From Candidatus Shapirobacteria bacterium (GTDB taxonomy: Bacteria; Patescibacteriota; Microgenomatia; UBA12405): a DNA stretch of 10,906 nucleotides. Made by a program: the position numbers and the translations under genes. The stretch covers positions 1 through 10,906 of the forward strand of contig JAHFKH010000012.1 in NCBI GenBank assembly GCA_023245435.1, given 5' to 3'. The notes under the pieces were generated by a model. It was given only the letters and a program-made list of their open reading frames with translations. It ran no database searches and was not told the DNA's origin. Of the stretch, positions 1 to 6,278 are shown piece by piece. Numbering within the stretch: the stretch's first letter is position 1; each line of letters begins with the position of its first letter.

Positions 1-165
1 CTCATATTTGATGAGATGCCTACCTATGCTGATTTAAGTTCTGGAACCCCCAAATTAGCCCCATATTTAGGGATAAAAAGGGACTTAGGTGGTAACCTAG
101 TCCCATTTGGTGACTCCAGGGGGAGTCGAACCCCCGATTACCTGGATGAAAGCCAGGTGTCCTAG
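1..165 (+). CDS. Possible C-terminal end of an unidentified protein (left-edge partial)
   Basis: The first plus-strand frame is open from the left edge for 54 codons and stops at TAG 163-165. The first ~36 codons read as ordinary mixed-composition protein (for example DLSSGTPKLAPYLGI), whereas the other two plus frames close within a few codons to a dozen. The last ~18 codons are the antisense of tRNA-Glu, and the frame also runs through the minus-strand terminator hairpin; both argue against a real gene. No family is recognised. If real, it would converge with the rplS-lgt unit and end inside the antisense of a tRNA. Chance is a serious alternative. Confidence 0.2.
   Translation, partial: LIFDEMPTYADLSSGTPKLAPYLGIKRDLGGNLVPFGDSRGSRTPDYLDESQVS
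75..104 (-). terminator. Intrinsic terminator of the rplS-tRNA-lgt-tRNA unit
   Basis: Read on the minus strand, a hairpin begins 3 nt after the tRNA-Glu CCA. GGGACT pairs with AGTCCC and AGGT with ACCT, with a TACC loop and one bulged A, followed directly by TTTTT (plus 75-79). This is a textbook rho-independent terminator and closes the transcription unit that starts upstream of rplS. There is no T run on the plus-strand side, so it works in one direction only. Confidence 0.8.
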
Positions 166-184
166 GCCACTAGACGATGGAGCC
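108..184 (-). tRNA. tRNA-Glu (anticodon UUC), CCA encoded
   Basis: It folds as a full cloverleaf. The acceptor GGCTCCA pairs with TGGAGTC (one G-T pair), the anticodon stem CCTGG/CCAGG carries loop CTTTCAT with anticodon TTC, and the T arm is GGGGG-TTCGACT-CCCCC. The discriminator A is followed by an encoded CCA. It reads GAA and probably GAG. Its 5' end (184) lies inside lgt, so 15 nt are shared with the lgt 3' end. The terminator follows 3 nt after CCA. Confidence 0.95.
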
Positions 185-790
185 AGATTTGCGGACAGGG
201 TATTTTAGCAAATATATGCCGGTGATTACTAGTATTAGCGAAATAGCGTTGGCGATTTTGAAACCTGAGATTTGCCAAGTGTCGGTTCGAAAAAATTCAG
301 TTATTAAACGAATTGTGCCGTAACCGATTAAATATATAGCGGTTGGTTTAATTTTTATTTTTTTGATTAATAAAAATAAAATAAGGCAAAGTAATGATTC
401 GAGCCACCAAATGGATATTTCACCGTTAACATAGTTACCAAACCGGCCGATAGATTGGGCAAGAGGGAGAATTGGAGTAATAGAATCTAATAAATTTAAA
501 ATTTTAAATTTTAAAATAAAAGAGGAAATATATATATAAATGAATCCGGCAATTAAAGCGCCATAAATTCCCAATCCCCCATTGGGTATGTTAATTATTT
601 GTCCTAAATTCTGGGAATAATATGACCAGCTATCAATGACATGATAAAGCCTGGCACCCATCAAAAGTGATAGTAGGAGGCCAAAAATAAATAAATTTAG
701 TTTTGGCTTGGGAATAGAATCGTTATTTTTTTCAAAATAATTAAGACTGACGACAACTGCGATACCGATAATAAGGCCATAAAGATGCAT
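170..790 (-). CDS. lgt: Prolipoprotein diacylglyceryl transferase (compact form)
   Basis: An integral membrane enzyme that moves diacylglycerol from phosphatidylglycerol to the lipobox cysteine of prolipoproteins, the first step of bacterial lipoprotein maturation. Visible signatures: YGL at residues 4-6, GARLYHVI (45-52), GG..IYG (71-77), the Lgt signature GRFGNYVNGE (115-124) and YG..RL.TEFFRTD (157-170), with several hydrophobic helices between. At 206 aa it is clearly shorter than the roughly 260-290 aa usual for the family. The loop that normally follows NGE, including the HPTQLYE-like motif, is reduced to a few residues ending in WWLESLL. The start is firm because YGL belongs to the first helix. 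The ATG directly abuts the tRNA-Lys CCA, leaving no room for a Shine-Dalgarno site. The last four codons and the TAG stop lie inside tRNA-Glu. Confidence 0.9.
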   Translation of the reverse strand: MHLYGLIIGIAVVVSLNYFEKNNDSIPKPKLNLFIFGLLLSLLMGARLYHVIDSWSYYSQNLGQIINIPNGGLGIYGALIAGFIYIYISSFILKFKILNLLDSITPILPLAQSIGRFGNYVNGEISIWWLESLLCLILFLLIKKIKIKPTAIYLIGYGTIRLITEFFRTDTWQISGFKIANAISLILVITGIYLLKYPVRKSGSIV

Positions 791-865
791 TGGTGGGTCC
801 AGCGGGACTTGAACCCGCGACCAATTGCTTAAAAGGCAACTGCTCTACCACTGAGCTATAGACCC
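791..865 (-). tRNA. tRNA-Lys (anticodon UUU), CCA encoded
   Basis: The acceptor GGGTCTA pairs with TGGACCC. The D arm is GCTC/GAGC, the anticodon stem GTTGC/GCAAT has loop CTTTTAA with anticodon TTT, and the T arm is GCGGG-TTCAAGT-CCCGC. Discriminator A is followed by encoded CCA. The 5' end is 5 nt beyond the rplS stop codon and the 3' CCA touches the lgt ATG, so it must be cut out of a shared transcript or both neighbours need other signals. Confidence 0.95.
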
Positions 866-870
866 GTGTT

Positions 871-1182
871 TTAAAGTGATCGAGCTCTTTCTTCTCGCAA
901 GAAGTAAAGTTTTGATCGGCGGACTTTGCGTTTGGGAGAACGAACTTTCTTAATAGACTCAATCCAGGGTGAATTGACAGGAAAAATACGTTCAACAGTA
1001 ACTCCATCGGCGGCTTTTTTGGAGACTAAAAAGGTTAAATTGGTACCGCGACCGGTAATAGCCATAATAATGCCATCGAAAGCTTGAGTTCTTTCTTTGT
1101 CTTTTTCTTTGATAATGCAATTTACCTTGACAGTTTCGCCAATGTTAAATTCGATATCTTTGTGAGTGAATTTTAGTGCCAT
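871..1182 (-). CDS. rplS: 50S ribosomal protein L19
   Basis: L19 is a structural protein of the large ribosomal subunit at the interface with the 30S subunit. The 103 aa protein carries the family pattern in order: an N-terminal FNIGETVKVNCIIKE segment matching the usual PGDTV.V, then AFDGIIMAITGRGTNLTFLV, the VERIFPVNSPWIESI block, and the basic tail VRRSKLYFLREE. It is slightly shorter than typical L19 (about 115 aa), mainly at the C-terminus. The ATG is supported by family length and by a promoter whose predicted start site is about 7 nt upstream. No Shine-Dalgarno site is visible. It heads a unit with tRNA-Lys, lgt and tRNA-Glu rather than the rpsP-rimM-trmD-rplS order common in other bacteria. 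Confidence 0.95.
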   Translation of the reverse strand: MALKFTHKDIEFNIGETVKVNCIIKEKDKERTQAFDGIIMAITGRGTNLTFLVSKKAADGVTVERIFPVNSPWIESIKKVRSPKRKVRRSKLYFLREERARSL

Positions 1183-1195
1183 ATTTGTATTGGCT

Positions 1196-1224
1196 ATTTT
1201 ATCGCAATAGTAGCTTTATATCAA
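1196..1224 (-). promoter_or_regulatory. Sigma70-like promoter of rplS
   Basis: On the minus strand, TTGATA (1224-1219) is followed after exactly 17 nt by TAAAAT (1201-1196). The pair fills the 46-nt gap between the dnaE stop and the rplS ATG. The expected transcription start is near 1189, giving a leader of about 7 nt. Confidence 0.65.
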
Positions 1225-1228
1225 TCTT

Positions 1229-4200
1229 TTAAATTTTTAAAATGAGATTAATTTCTTTTTGTAAGTTTTCATTGTAATTTACGCCGTAAGGTAGGGTTAT
1301 TTCTTTGCCAGTAGCGAAAACTATCAATCCTTTTTGACTATCGGGGTTGTCTTTAAGTAATCGATTGAGGTCCATTAATTGGCTTTGAGAGGTTTGAGGG
1401 GGGATATTAATAATAAAATCAAAAATTTTAGTGTCCTTGGGTAAAGATAGTGAAACTGAATCGATAAGTATTGATTTGGTGTCATTACGGTTATTAATTT
1501 TACCTTCAATATAAACTGCTTGATTTTCAACTAATAATGTTTCAAATTGTGTGTAAGCTTTGGGGAATATTACTGATTCTAGACTACCACTTTCATCGGT
1601 AAGGGTTAAAAAAGCCATTTTAGAACTATCTTTTTTGGTTAAAATGGTTTTTATTTTAGTAATAATGGCAATAAATTTAACGGTAGAATTGTCGGTTTTC
1701 TCAAGAATATCTTTGATTTTTGGAAGAGATGCACCTTTAAACGATTCCAACATTTTAGCAATAGGATTACTGGTGACATATACACCTAACAATAATTTTT
1801 CTTGATTAAGTTTTTCTTTTTCAGTCATAGCAGCAACTTCGGGAAATTTATCAACGGGTACATATTGAGAATTTTTATCATCTTGGCCATCAAAAAGGCC
1901 AAATTGACCATTTTGTCGTTTGGCACCAAGTTTATCGGCGTTGCTGCGAATAATGTCTAAACCGGCCAAAATAGCATTTCTTTCAGCAAATTCATCAAAA
2001 GCACCAACTTTGATTAAACTTTCTAAAACCCGTTTATTAACTTTTGATCCGGAGACACGCATACAAAAATCGGTAAAACTTTGATAAGGTCCATTTTGGT
2101 CACGTTCAGAAATAATTAAATCAATAGCGACGGCACCAACATTTTTAATGGCCGATAGTCCAATGCGAATACTCATTGAATCGAGTGATTCAGGATTTTT
2201 TTCAATTTCAAAACCTTTTTTTGATAAATTTATATTTGGAGACGCAACAATAATACCTAAATGTCGGCATTCTTCAATTCCATCAGTAATTTTTTCGGTG
2301 TCACCCGACTCAGCCGTTAAAAGGGCACACATATATTCGACTGGATAATTTGCCTTCATGTAACCGGTACGATATGACAACATACCGTAGGAAGCAGCAT
2401 GGGCCTTGTTAAAACCATATCCTTGGAATGGCACAAATAAATCCCAAATTTTTTCGGCCCCATCTGTGGTCATACCGGAGTGCTCAATACAACCGTTGAC
2501 AAAAATTTCGTGTTGTAAGGCCATTTCTTCGGGAATTTTTTTACCAATGGCTTTTCTTAGTTTATCGACGGTTGTCCAATTGTATCCGGCAATTTCAATA
2601 GCAGTAAATAAAATATCATCTTGATAAACTAATACTCCATAAGTTTTTCCCAAAAATTCTTCCATTTTTGGATGTAAATATTCTGGTTTTTTACGTCCAA
2701 ATTTGCGGTCAATATAGGCAGAAATGTTATCCATAGGTCCGGGGCGATATAGGGCGACCATCACCATTAAATCTTCAACTCGACTAGGCTTAAGTTCTTT
2801 TAACCACTTGGTCATACCCTCGCCACCCAATTGAAATACTCCCATAGTATCGCCTTTTGATAACATATCAAAAGTTTTTTTATCATCTAGTGGCAATTTA
2901 CGTAAATTAATTTCAATATTGCGGGTATTGCGAACGTTAATAATAGCTTGACGTAAAAAAGATAAATTGCGAATTCCCAGAATATCAAATTTAATTAAAC
3001 CAACATCTTCGGCAGCGTGCATTTCGTATTGAGTGATAACTTTATCACCACCACTTTCGATTTGGGTAGGAGAATAATCATTAATAGTAGTAGGTGAAAT
3101 AACCACACCGCAAGCGTGAACTGAAATATGACGGGCACAACCTTCAATTTGTTTGGCAACTGTCATTATTTTTTTGGCGTCAGCATCAGTATTGTAAAGT
3201 TGTTTTAAATCGGGGGTCAAATCTAGGGCTTTATCAATTGACATGGGAAAACCCTGTTTTCCTAATGGAATTAATTTAGAAATCCGGTCACCTATGGCAT
3301 ATTCGTAACCAAGAGCGCGAGCAGTGTCGCGGACGGCACCGCGAGCCATCATCCGCCCAAATGTGCAGATTTGAGCCATGGCGTCTTTGCCATATTCTTC
3401 ACTAATGTGATATAACATTTCCTGACGTTGAGTGTCAGCAACATCAAGGTCAATATCAGGAGGACTCGGTCGATCACGATTTAAAAATCTTTCAAAAGGT
3501 AATTGATAATCAATTGGATCAACGGTAGTAATTCCTAAAACAAAAGAAACTAATGAGCCGCCGGCTGAACCTCTGGTGTTGGTTGGAGTATCATTATCTT
3601 CACACCATTGAATAAAATCACGCATTATTAAAAAATAACCCGCATATCCCTTCGAACAAATGACATCGAGTTCAAAATCGAGACGTTCTTTTACTTCAGG
3701 ACTAAGAGTAACATAGTGTTCTTTTGCCTGTTGATAGGTCATTTCTCGTAATCTATCTTCGGGGGTTACTTTGGGGGGTAATTTAAATTTAGGGAAAAAC
3801 CATTTACCAATTTCAATTTCGACATTACATTTTTCAAAAATTTTTTGGGTGTTATCAATGGCTTGCGGCAAATCAATAAATAAATCACTCATTTCTTGAG
3901 TGGTTTTTAAATAATAATCGGGTTTATCGGCCATTGACAAACGATTGGCCGAATTAACATTAGTTTGAGTATTAATCATAACTAATACATCTTGAGCAAA
4001 AGCGTCTTCTTTTTTTAAATAATGTGAGTCATTGGTGGCAACCAAAGGAATGCCCAATTCTCGGCTTAATTTTATTAATTTTAAATTGGCTTGATCTTGT
4101 TCTTTTATTTGATGACGTTGAATTTCCAAATAATAATCATCGCCAAAAGTTTGTTGATATTGTGTGGCAATTTCTTTGGCTTTATCATATTCATTGGCAA

Positions 4201-4636
4201 CCAAATTACTATAAATTTCGCCTTGTAAACAGCCACTTAAACAAATTAAACCTTGGTGATATTTTTCAATTGATTCCCAATCTAATCGTGGTTTGTAATA
4301 AAAGCCTTCAATATGACCAATCGAAACTAATTTCATTAAATTTTGATAACCCTGATGATCTTTGGCCAATAAAATCAAATGATTGGTTTTGCGATTGGCA
4401 TTATTTTTTTCTAGTCGTGATCCGGTACAGGTATATATTTCACAACCAATAATGGGTTTTAATTCATTTTTTTGAAAAGTTTTATAAAATTCAATGGCAC
4501 CGTACATATTGCCGTGGTCGGTAATGGCACAACCAGGCATTTCAAATTCTTTGAGTGTACTGGCTAATTTTTTAATTTTAGTGAGGCCATCAAGGAGAGA
4601 ATATTCGGTATGAAGATGTAAGTGAACAAAAGACAT
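1229..4636 (-). CDS. dnaE: DNA polymerase III alpha subunit, DnaE type
   Basis: Replicative polymerase (C-family), 1135 aa. Domains in order: an N-terminal PHP domain (about 1-220) keeping all nine metal ligands of proofreading-type PHP domains (H7, H9, D16, H41, E66, H86, C136, D203, H205); the palm with RGSAGGS (355-361) and catalytic PDIDLD (D394, D396), with the third aspartate in KFDILG (D551); LYRPGPMDN (629-637) and GFNKAHAASY (741-750); a helix-hairpin-helix around 824-836; a QFGLF motif at 911-915 that fits the QxxLF beta-clamp-binding pattern; an OB fold at about 985-1065; and a small C-terminal domain. Intact PHP ligands suggest built-in 3'-5' proofreading, as known for Thermus and mycobacterial DnaE; no separate proofreading subunit is in the window. 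The start is fixed by FVHLHLHTEYS at residue 3. A heptamer repeat lies immediately upstream and there is no Shine-Dalgarno site. Confidence 0.97.
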   Translation of the reverse strand: MSFVHLHLHTEYSLLDGLTKIKKLASTLKEFEMPGCAITDHGNMYGAIEFYKTFQKNELKPIIGCEIYTCTGSRLEKNNANRKTNHLILLAKDHQGYQNLMKLVSIGHIEGFYYKPRLDWESIEKYHQGLICLSGCLQGEIYSNLVANEYDKAKEIATQYQQTFGDDYYLEIQRHQIKEQDQANLKLIKLSRELGIPLVATNDSHYLKKEDAFAQDVLVMINTQTNVNSANRLSMADKPDYYLKTTQEMSDLFIDLPQAIDNTQKIFEKCNVEIEIGKWFFPKFKLPPKVTPEDRLREMTYQQAKEHYVTLSPEVKERLDFELDVICSKGYAGYFLIMRDFIQWCEDNDTPTNTRGSAGGSLVSFVLGITTVDPIDYQLPFERFLNRDRPSPPDIDLDVADTQRQEMLYHISEEYGKDAMAQICTFGRMMARGAVRDTARALGYEYAIGDRISKLIPLGKQGFPMSIDKALDLTPDLKQLYNTDADAKKIMTVAKQIEGCARHISVHACGVVISPTTINDYSPTQIESGGDKVITQYEMHAAEDVGLIKFDILGIRNLSFLRQAIINVRNTRNIEINLRKLPLDDKKTFDMLSKGDTMGVFQLGGEGMTKWLKELKPSRVEDLMVMVALYRPGPMDNISAYIDRKFGRKKPEYLHPKMEEFLGKTYGVLVYQDDILFTAIEIAGYNWTTVDKLRKAIGKKIPEEMALQHEIFVNGCIEHSGMTTDGAEKIWDLFVPFQGYGFNKAHAASYGMLSYRTGYMKANYPVEYMCALLTAESGDTEKITDGIEECRHLGIIVASPNINLSKKGFEIEKNPESLDSMSIRIGLSAIKNVGAVAIDLIISERDQNGPYQSFTDFCMRVSGSKVNKRVLESLIKVGAFDEFAERNAILAGLDIIRSNADKLGAKRQNGQFGLFDGQDDKNSQYVPVDKFPEVAAMTEKEKLNQEKLLLGVYVTSNPIAKMLESFKGASLPKIKDILEKTDNSTVKFIAIITKIKTILTKKDSSKMAFLTLTDESGSLESVIFPKAYTQFETLLVENQAVYIEGKINNRNDTKSILIDSVSLSLPKDTKIFDFIINIPPQTSQSQLMDLNRLLKDNPDSQKGLIVFATGKEITLPYGVNYNENLQKEINLILKI

Positions 4637-4637
4637 A

Positions 4638-4672
4638 TGTACAGTTTACAGTTAACAGTTACGAGTTACGAG
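4638..4672. repeat. Tandem 7-bp repeat, five copies, abutting the dnaE start
   Basis: On the minus strand the 35 bases ending one base before the dnaE ATG read as five heptamers: CTCGTAA twice, then CTGTTAA, CTGTAAA and CTGTACA. The C-T at the first two positions and T at the fourth are invariant. It occupies the place of a ribosome binding site. It could be a slippage-prone minisatellite, a protein-binding array or part of the translated leader; the sequence alone does not decide. Confidence 0.8.
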
Positions 4673-4719
4673 TGGAAAAAACTAAATCAAATATAAAAAG
4701 TACTAACAAAATGCGGTAA

Positions 4720-5589
4720 TTACAACATTGATTCGAGTGTTTTAATGCGGTCTTCGATGGGTGGGTGGGTGGAGAACATAGAAGCGAGTTTATTGCCTTT
4801 AAATGGGTTAGTTATATATAATGAGGCAGTAGCAGTGGAAGCAAAATCGGCTGGAACGTTGTCTAATTGTAGTTTTTTTAGTGCTGAAATTAATCCTGAG
4901 GGTTGGTGGGTAATGGCGACTGAGCTGGCGTCGGCAAAAAATTCGCGACGTCGAGAAATAGCTAATTGAATCAATTGGGCAATAATTGGGGCAAAAATGA
5001 TTAAAATTAATCCGATAATCATAAAAATGCCACTGCTTTTATTGTCGTCATCATTATTGCGAATTCGCCAAGACATATTTATTAAAATTGATAAGGTGCC
5101 AATTAAAATGGAAACAAGGGTCATGAGACGAATATCGTAATTTTTTATATGTGATAATTCGTGTCCAATTACACCTTCTAATTCAGTTCGATTTAATTTT
5201 GATAGTAAACCTGTGGTAGCGCAAATAACTGCGTGATTTGGATCACGACCTGAGGCAAAAGCGTTCATGGCTTGCGATTCGATAACGTAAATTTTGGGAA
5301 CAGGAATTTTGGCAGCTTGCGATAAATTTTCAGTAACAGTGTAAAAATCAAAAAATTCTTTGCGAACGGCAGGTTTGGCACCATTTAGACCTAAAACAAT
5401 TTTGTCACCGGCAAAATAACTAACAAGAGAGGAACTGGCAGAAAATAAAATGGCAATAGGAATAAGATCTGGGTTATTTGTGGCTTGAGCAATAAAGTAA
5501 ACAGTACCAATAATAAAAATAATAAATAATAAAATTATGCCAAATGACTGACGTTTATTATTGGCTATTTGTTCGTAGTAATTGAGCAT
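4720..5589 (-). CDS. htpX: HtpX-type M48 membrane zinc metalloprotease
   Basis: A membrane protease of family M48 that degrades misfolded or damaged membrane proteins. The 289 aa protein has two N-terminal hydrophobic helices (about 17-34 and 40-60), the conserved NAFASGRDP segment (109-117), the zinc motif HELSH (H143, E144, H147), two further hydrophobic stretches (about 153-171 and 188-211), the third zinc ligand in RRREFFAD (E216), and the C-terminal STHPPIEDRI (273-282). Length is normal for HtpX. It follows lemA on the same strand with a 70-nt gap; lemA-htpX is a recurring bacterial pair. That gap holds a perfect TATAAT, a GC-rich inverted repeat and an 18-bp AT palindrome, so it may also be expressed from its own promoter. 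No Shine-Dalgarno site is seen. Confidence 0.95.
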   Translation of the reverse strand: MLNYYEQIANNKRQSFGIILLFIIFIIGTVYFIAQATNNPDLIPIAILFSASSSLVSYFAGDKIVLGLNGAKPAVRKEFFDFYTVTENLSQAAKIPVPKIYVIESQAMNAFASGRDPNHAVICATTGLLSKLNRTELEGVIGHELSHIKNYDIRLMTLVSILIGTLSILINMSWRIRNNDDDNKSSGIFMIIGLILIIFAPIIAQLIQLAISRRREFFADASSVAITHQPSGLISALKKLQLDNVPADFASTATASLYITNPFKGNKLASMFSTHPPIEDRIKTLESML

Positions 5590-5595
5590 AACTGA

Positions 5596-5613
5596 ATATT
5601 TTTATAAAAATAT
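5596..5613. repeat. 18-bp perfect AT palindrome in the htpX leader
   Basis: ATATTTTTATAAAAATAT is identical to its reverse complement. It lies 6 nt upstream of the htpX start codon and downstream of the putative -10 box. It could be an operator or form an RNA hairpin over the ribosome entry region. In such AT-rich DNA, chance is a real alternative. Confidence 0.5.
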
Positions 5614-5629
5614 CAAATATAAATTTTCG

Positions 5630-5635
5630 ATTATA
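5630..5635 (-). promoter_or_regulatory. Candidate -10 box of htpX
   Basis: A perfect TATAAT on the minus strand, 41 nt before the htpX ATG, predicts a start near 5623 and a leader of about 33 nt. There is no good -35 at 17 nt (CATCCC). The GC-rich inverted repeat abuts its upstream side. Confidence 0.45.
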
Positions 5636-5653
5636 CCCCGCCTAGCGGCGGGG
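5636..5653. repeat. GC-rich inverted repeat between lemA and htpX
   Basis: CCCCGCC and GGCGGGG form a perfect 7-bp stem around a 4-nt loop. The element is almost pure G+C in a strongly AT-rich gap. It directly touches the TATAAT of the putative htpX promoter, where a -35/-10 spacer would be. It is not followed by a T run on either strand, so it does not look like an intrinsic terminator. It could be an operator, or a hairpin that protects or trims the lemA-htpX message. Confidence 0.65.
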
Positions 5654-5659
5654 GGATGG

Positions 5660-6241
5660 TTAGTTTAATTTTACTGTGGGATTGACAGTGTCGGTAGCGG
5701 AAACTTCAAGATGGGCGCCAAAAACTGGGGTATCAAGTCCTTTTTGGGGGGTGAATCCAAACATTGGGGCAAACCACATACCAGGAATGGTTGATATTTT
5801 TACATTATAGTCGGCTGACAAATCAATTAAAGTTCGGCGGGCATACATAATTTTGTCGGATGTATCGCGTAATTCATTCATTAAATCAGAAACTAAAGTA
5901 CTTGATTTAATTTCTGGATTTGATTCCATAATGACATTAATCGAGCCCATGACTTTAGAAATCATGTCTTGGGCTGCATCAATATCTTTGCCTGAATTAC
6001 TTTTGACAGCGGTATCGATTTGTTTGCGGGCCGAGGTTAGGTCTTCAAAAATCCCCTTTTCTTGTTTCATAAATCCTTTGACAGATTCTACGAGATTGGG
6101 AATAAGATCGGCTTGTCGTTTTAATTGATTGCCTATTTCTTGAATTGAAGCTCCAATTTGGACTAAAGCAGTTTTAAGACCATTGTAAAAAGTAATTAAA
6201 TAAATGACGATTAAAACAATAATACCCAGTGCAATATACAT
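5660..6241 (-). CDS. lemA: LemA family protein
   Basis: LemA proteins are membrane-anchored, mostly alpha-helical proteins whose exact role is unclear; they often sit next to HtpX-type proteases. The 193 aa protein has one N-terminal transmembrane helix (about 2-20) followed by the LemA hallmark NQLKRQADLIPNLVESVKGF (residues about 38-57) and the helical segment FEDLTSARKQIDTAV. The C-terminal part includes YNVKISTIPGMWFAPMFGF, matching the usual YN..I..FP....A..FGF block. Start and length fit the family. A TGGTATAAT extended -10 lies 29-37 nt upstream and overlaps the polX stop codon. htpX follows 70 nt downstream on the same strand, which supports a functional pairing. Confidence 0.93.
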   Translation of the reverse strand: MYIALGIIVLIVIYLITFYNGLKTALVQIGASIQEIGNQLKRQADLIPNLVESVKGFMKQEKGIFEDLTSARKQIDTAVKSNSGKDIDAAQDMISKVMGSINVIMESNPEIKSSTLVSDLMNELRDTSDKIMYARRTLIDLSADYNVKISTIPGMWFAPMFGFTPQKGLDTPVFGAHLEVSATDTVNPTVKLN

Positions 6242-6269
6242 AAATTTTTTTAAATTTATAACTAAAATT

Positions 6270-6278
6270 ATTATACCA
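6270..6278 (-). promoter_or_regulatory. Extended -10 promoter of lemA
   Basis: TGGTATAAT on the minus strand is a perfect -10 with the TGn extension. It predicts a start near 6263, 22 nt before the lemA ATG. The final polX codons (Met, Val, stop) are written in the same bases. The same 9-mer occurs before the CarD-like gene. Confidence 0.55.

Noticed and set aside
741..1007. 88-aa minus-strand open frame
   Set aside because: It runs through the tRNA-Lys gene and overlaps both lgt and rplS in other frames; its sequence is largely translated tRNA.
4024..4452. 142-aa plus-strand open frame
   Set aside because: It is antisense to the conserved dnaE PHP region, has no recognisable protein pattern, and the opposite strand is clearly coding.
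4638..4672. Heptamer array as a CRISPR fragment
   Set aside because: Units of 7 bp without spacers do not fit CRISPR repeats, and no cas gene is present.
5636..5653. GC-rich hairpin as an intrinsic terminator
   Set aside because: Neither strand has a T run after the stem; on the minus strand it runs into TATAATCG.
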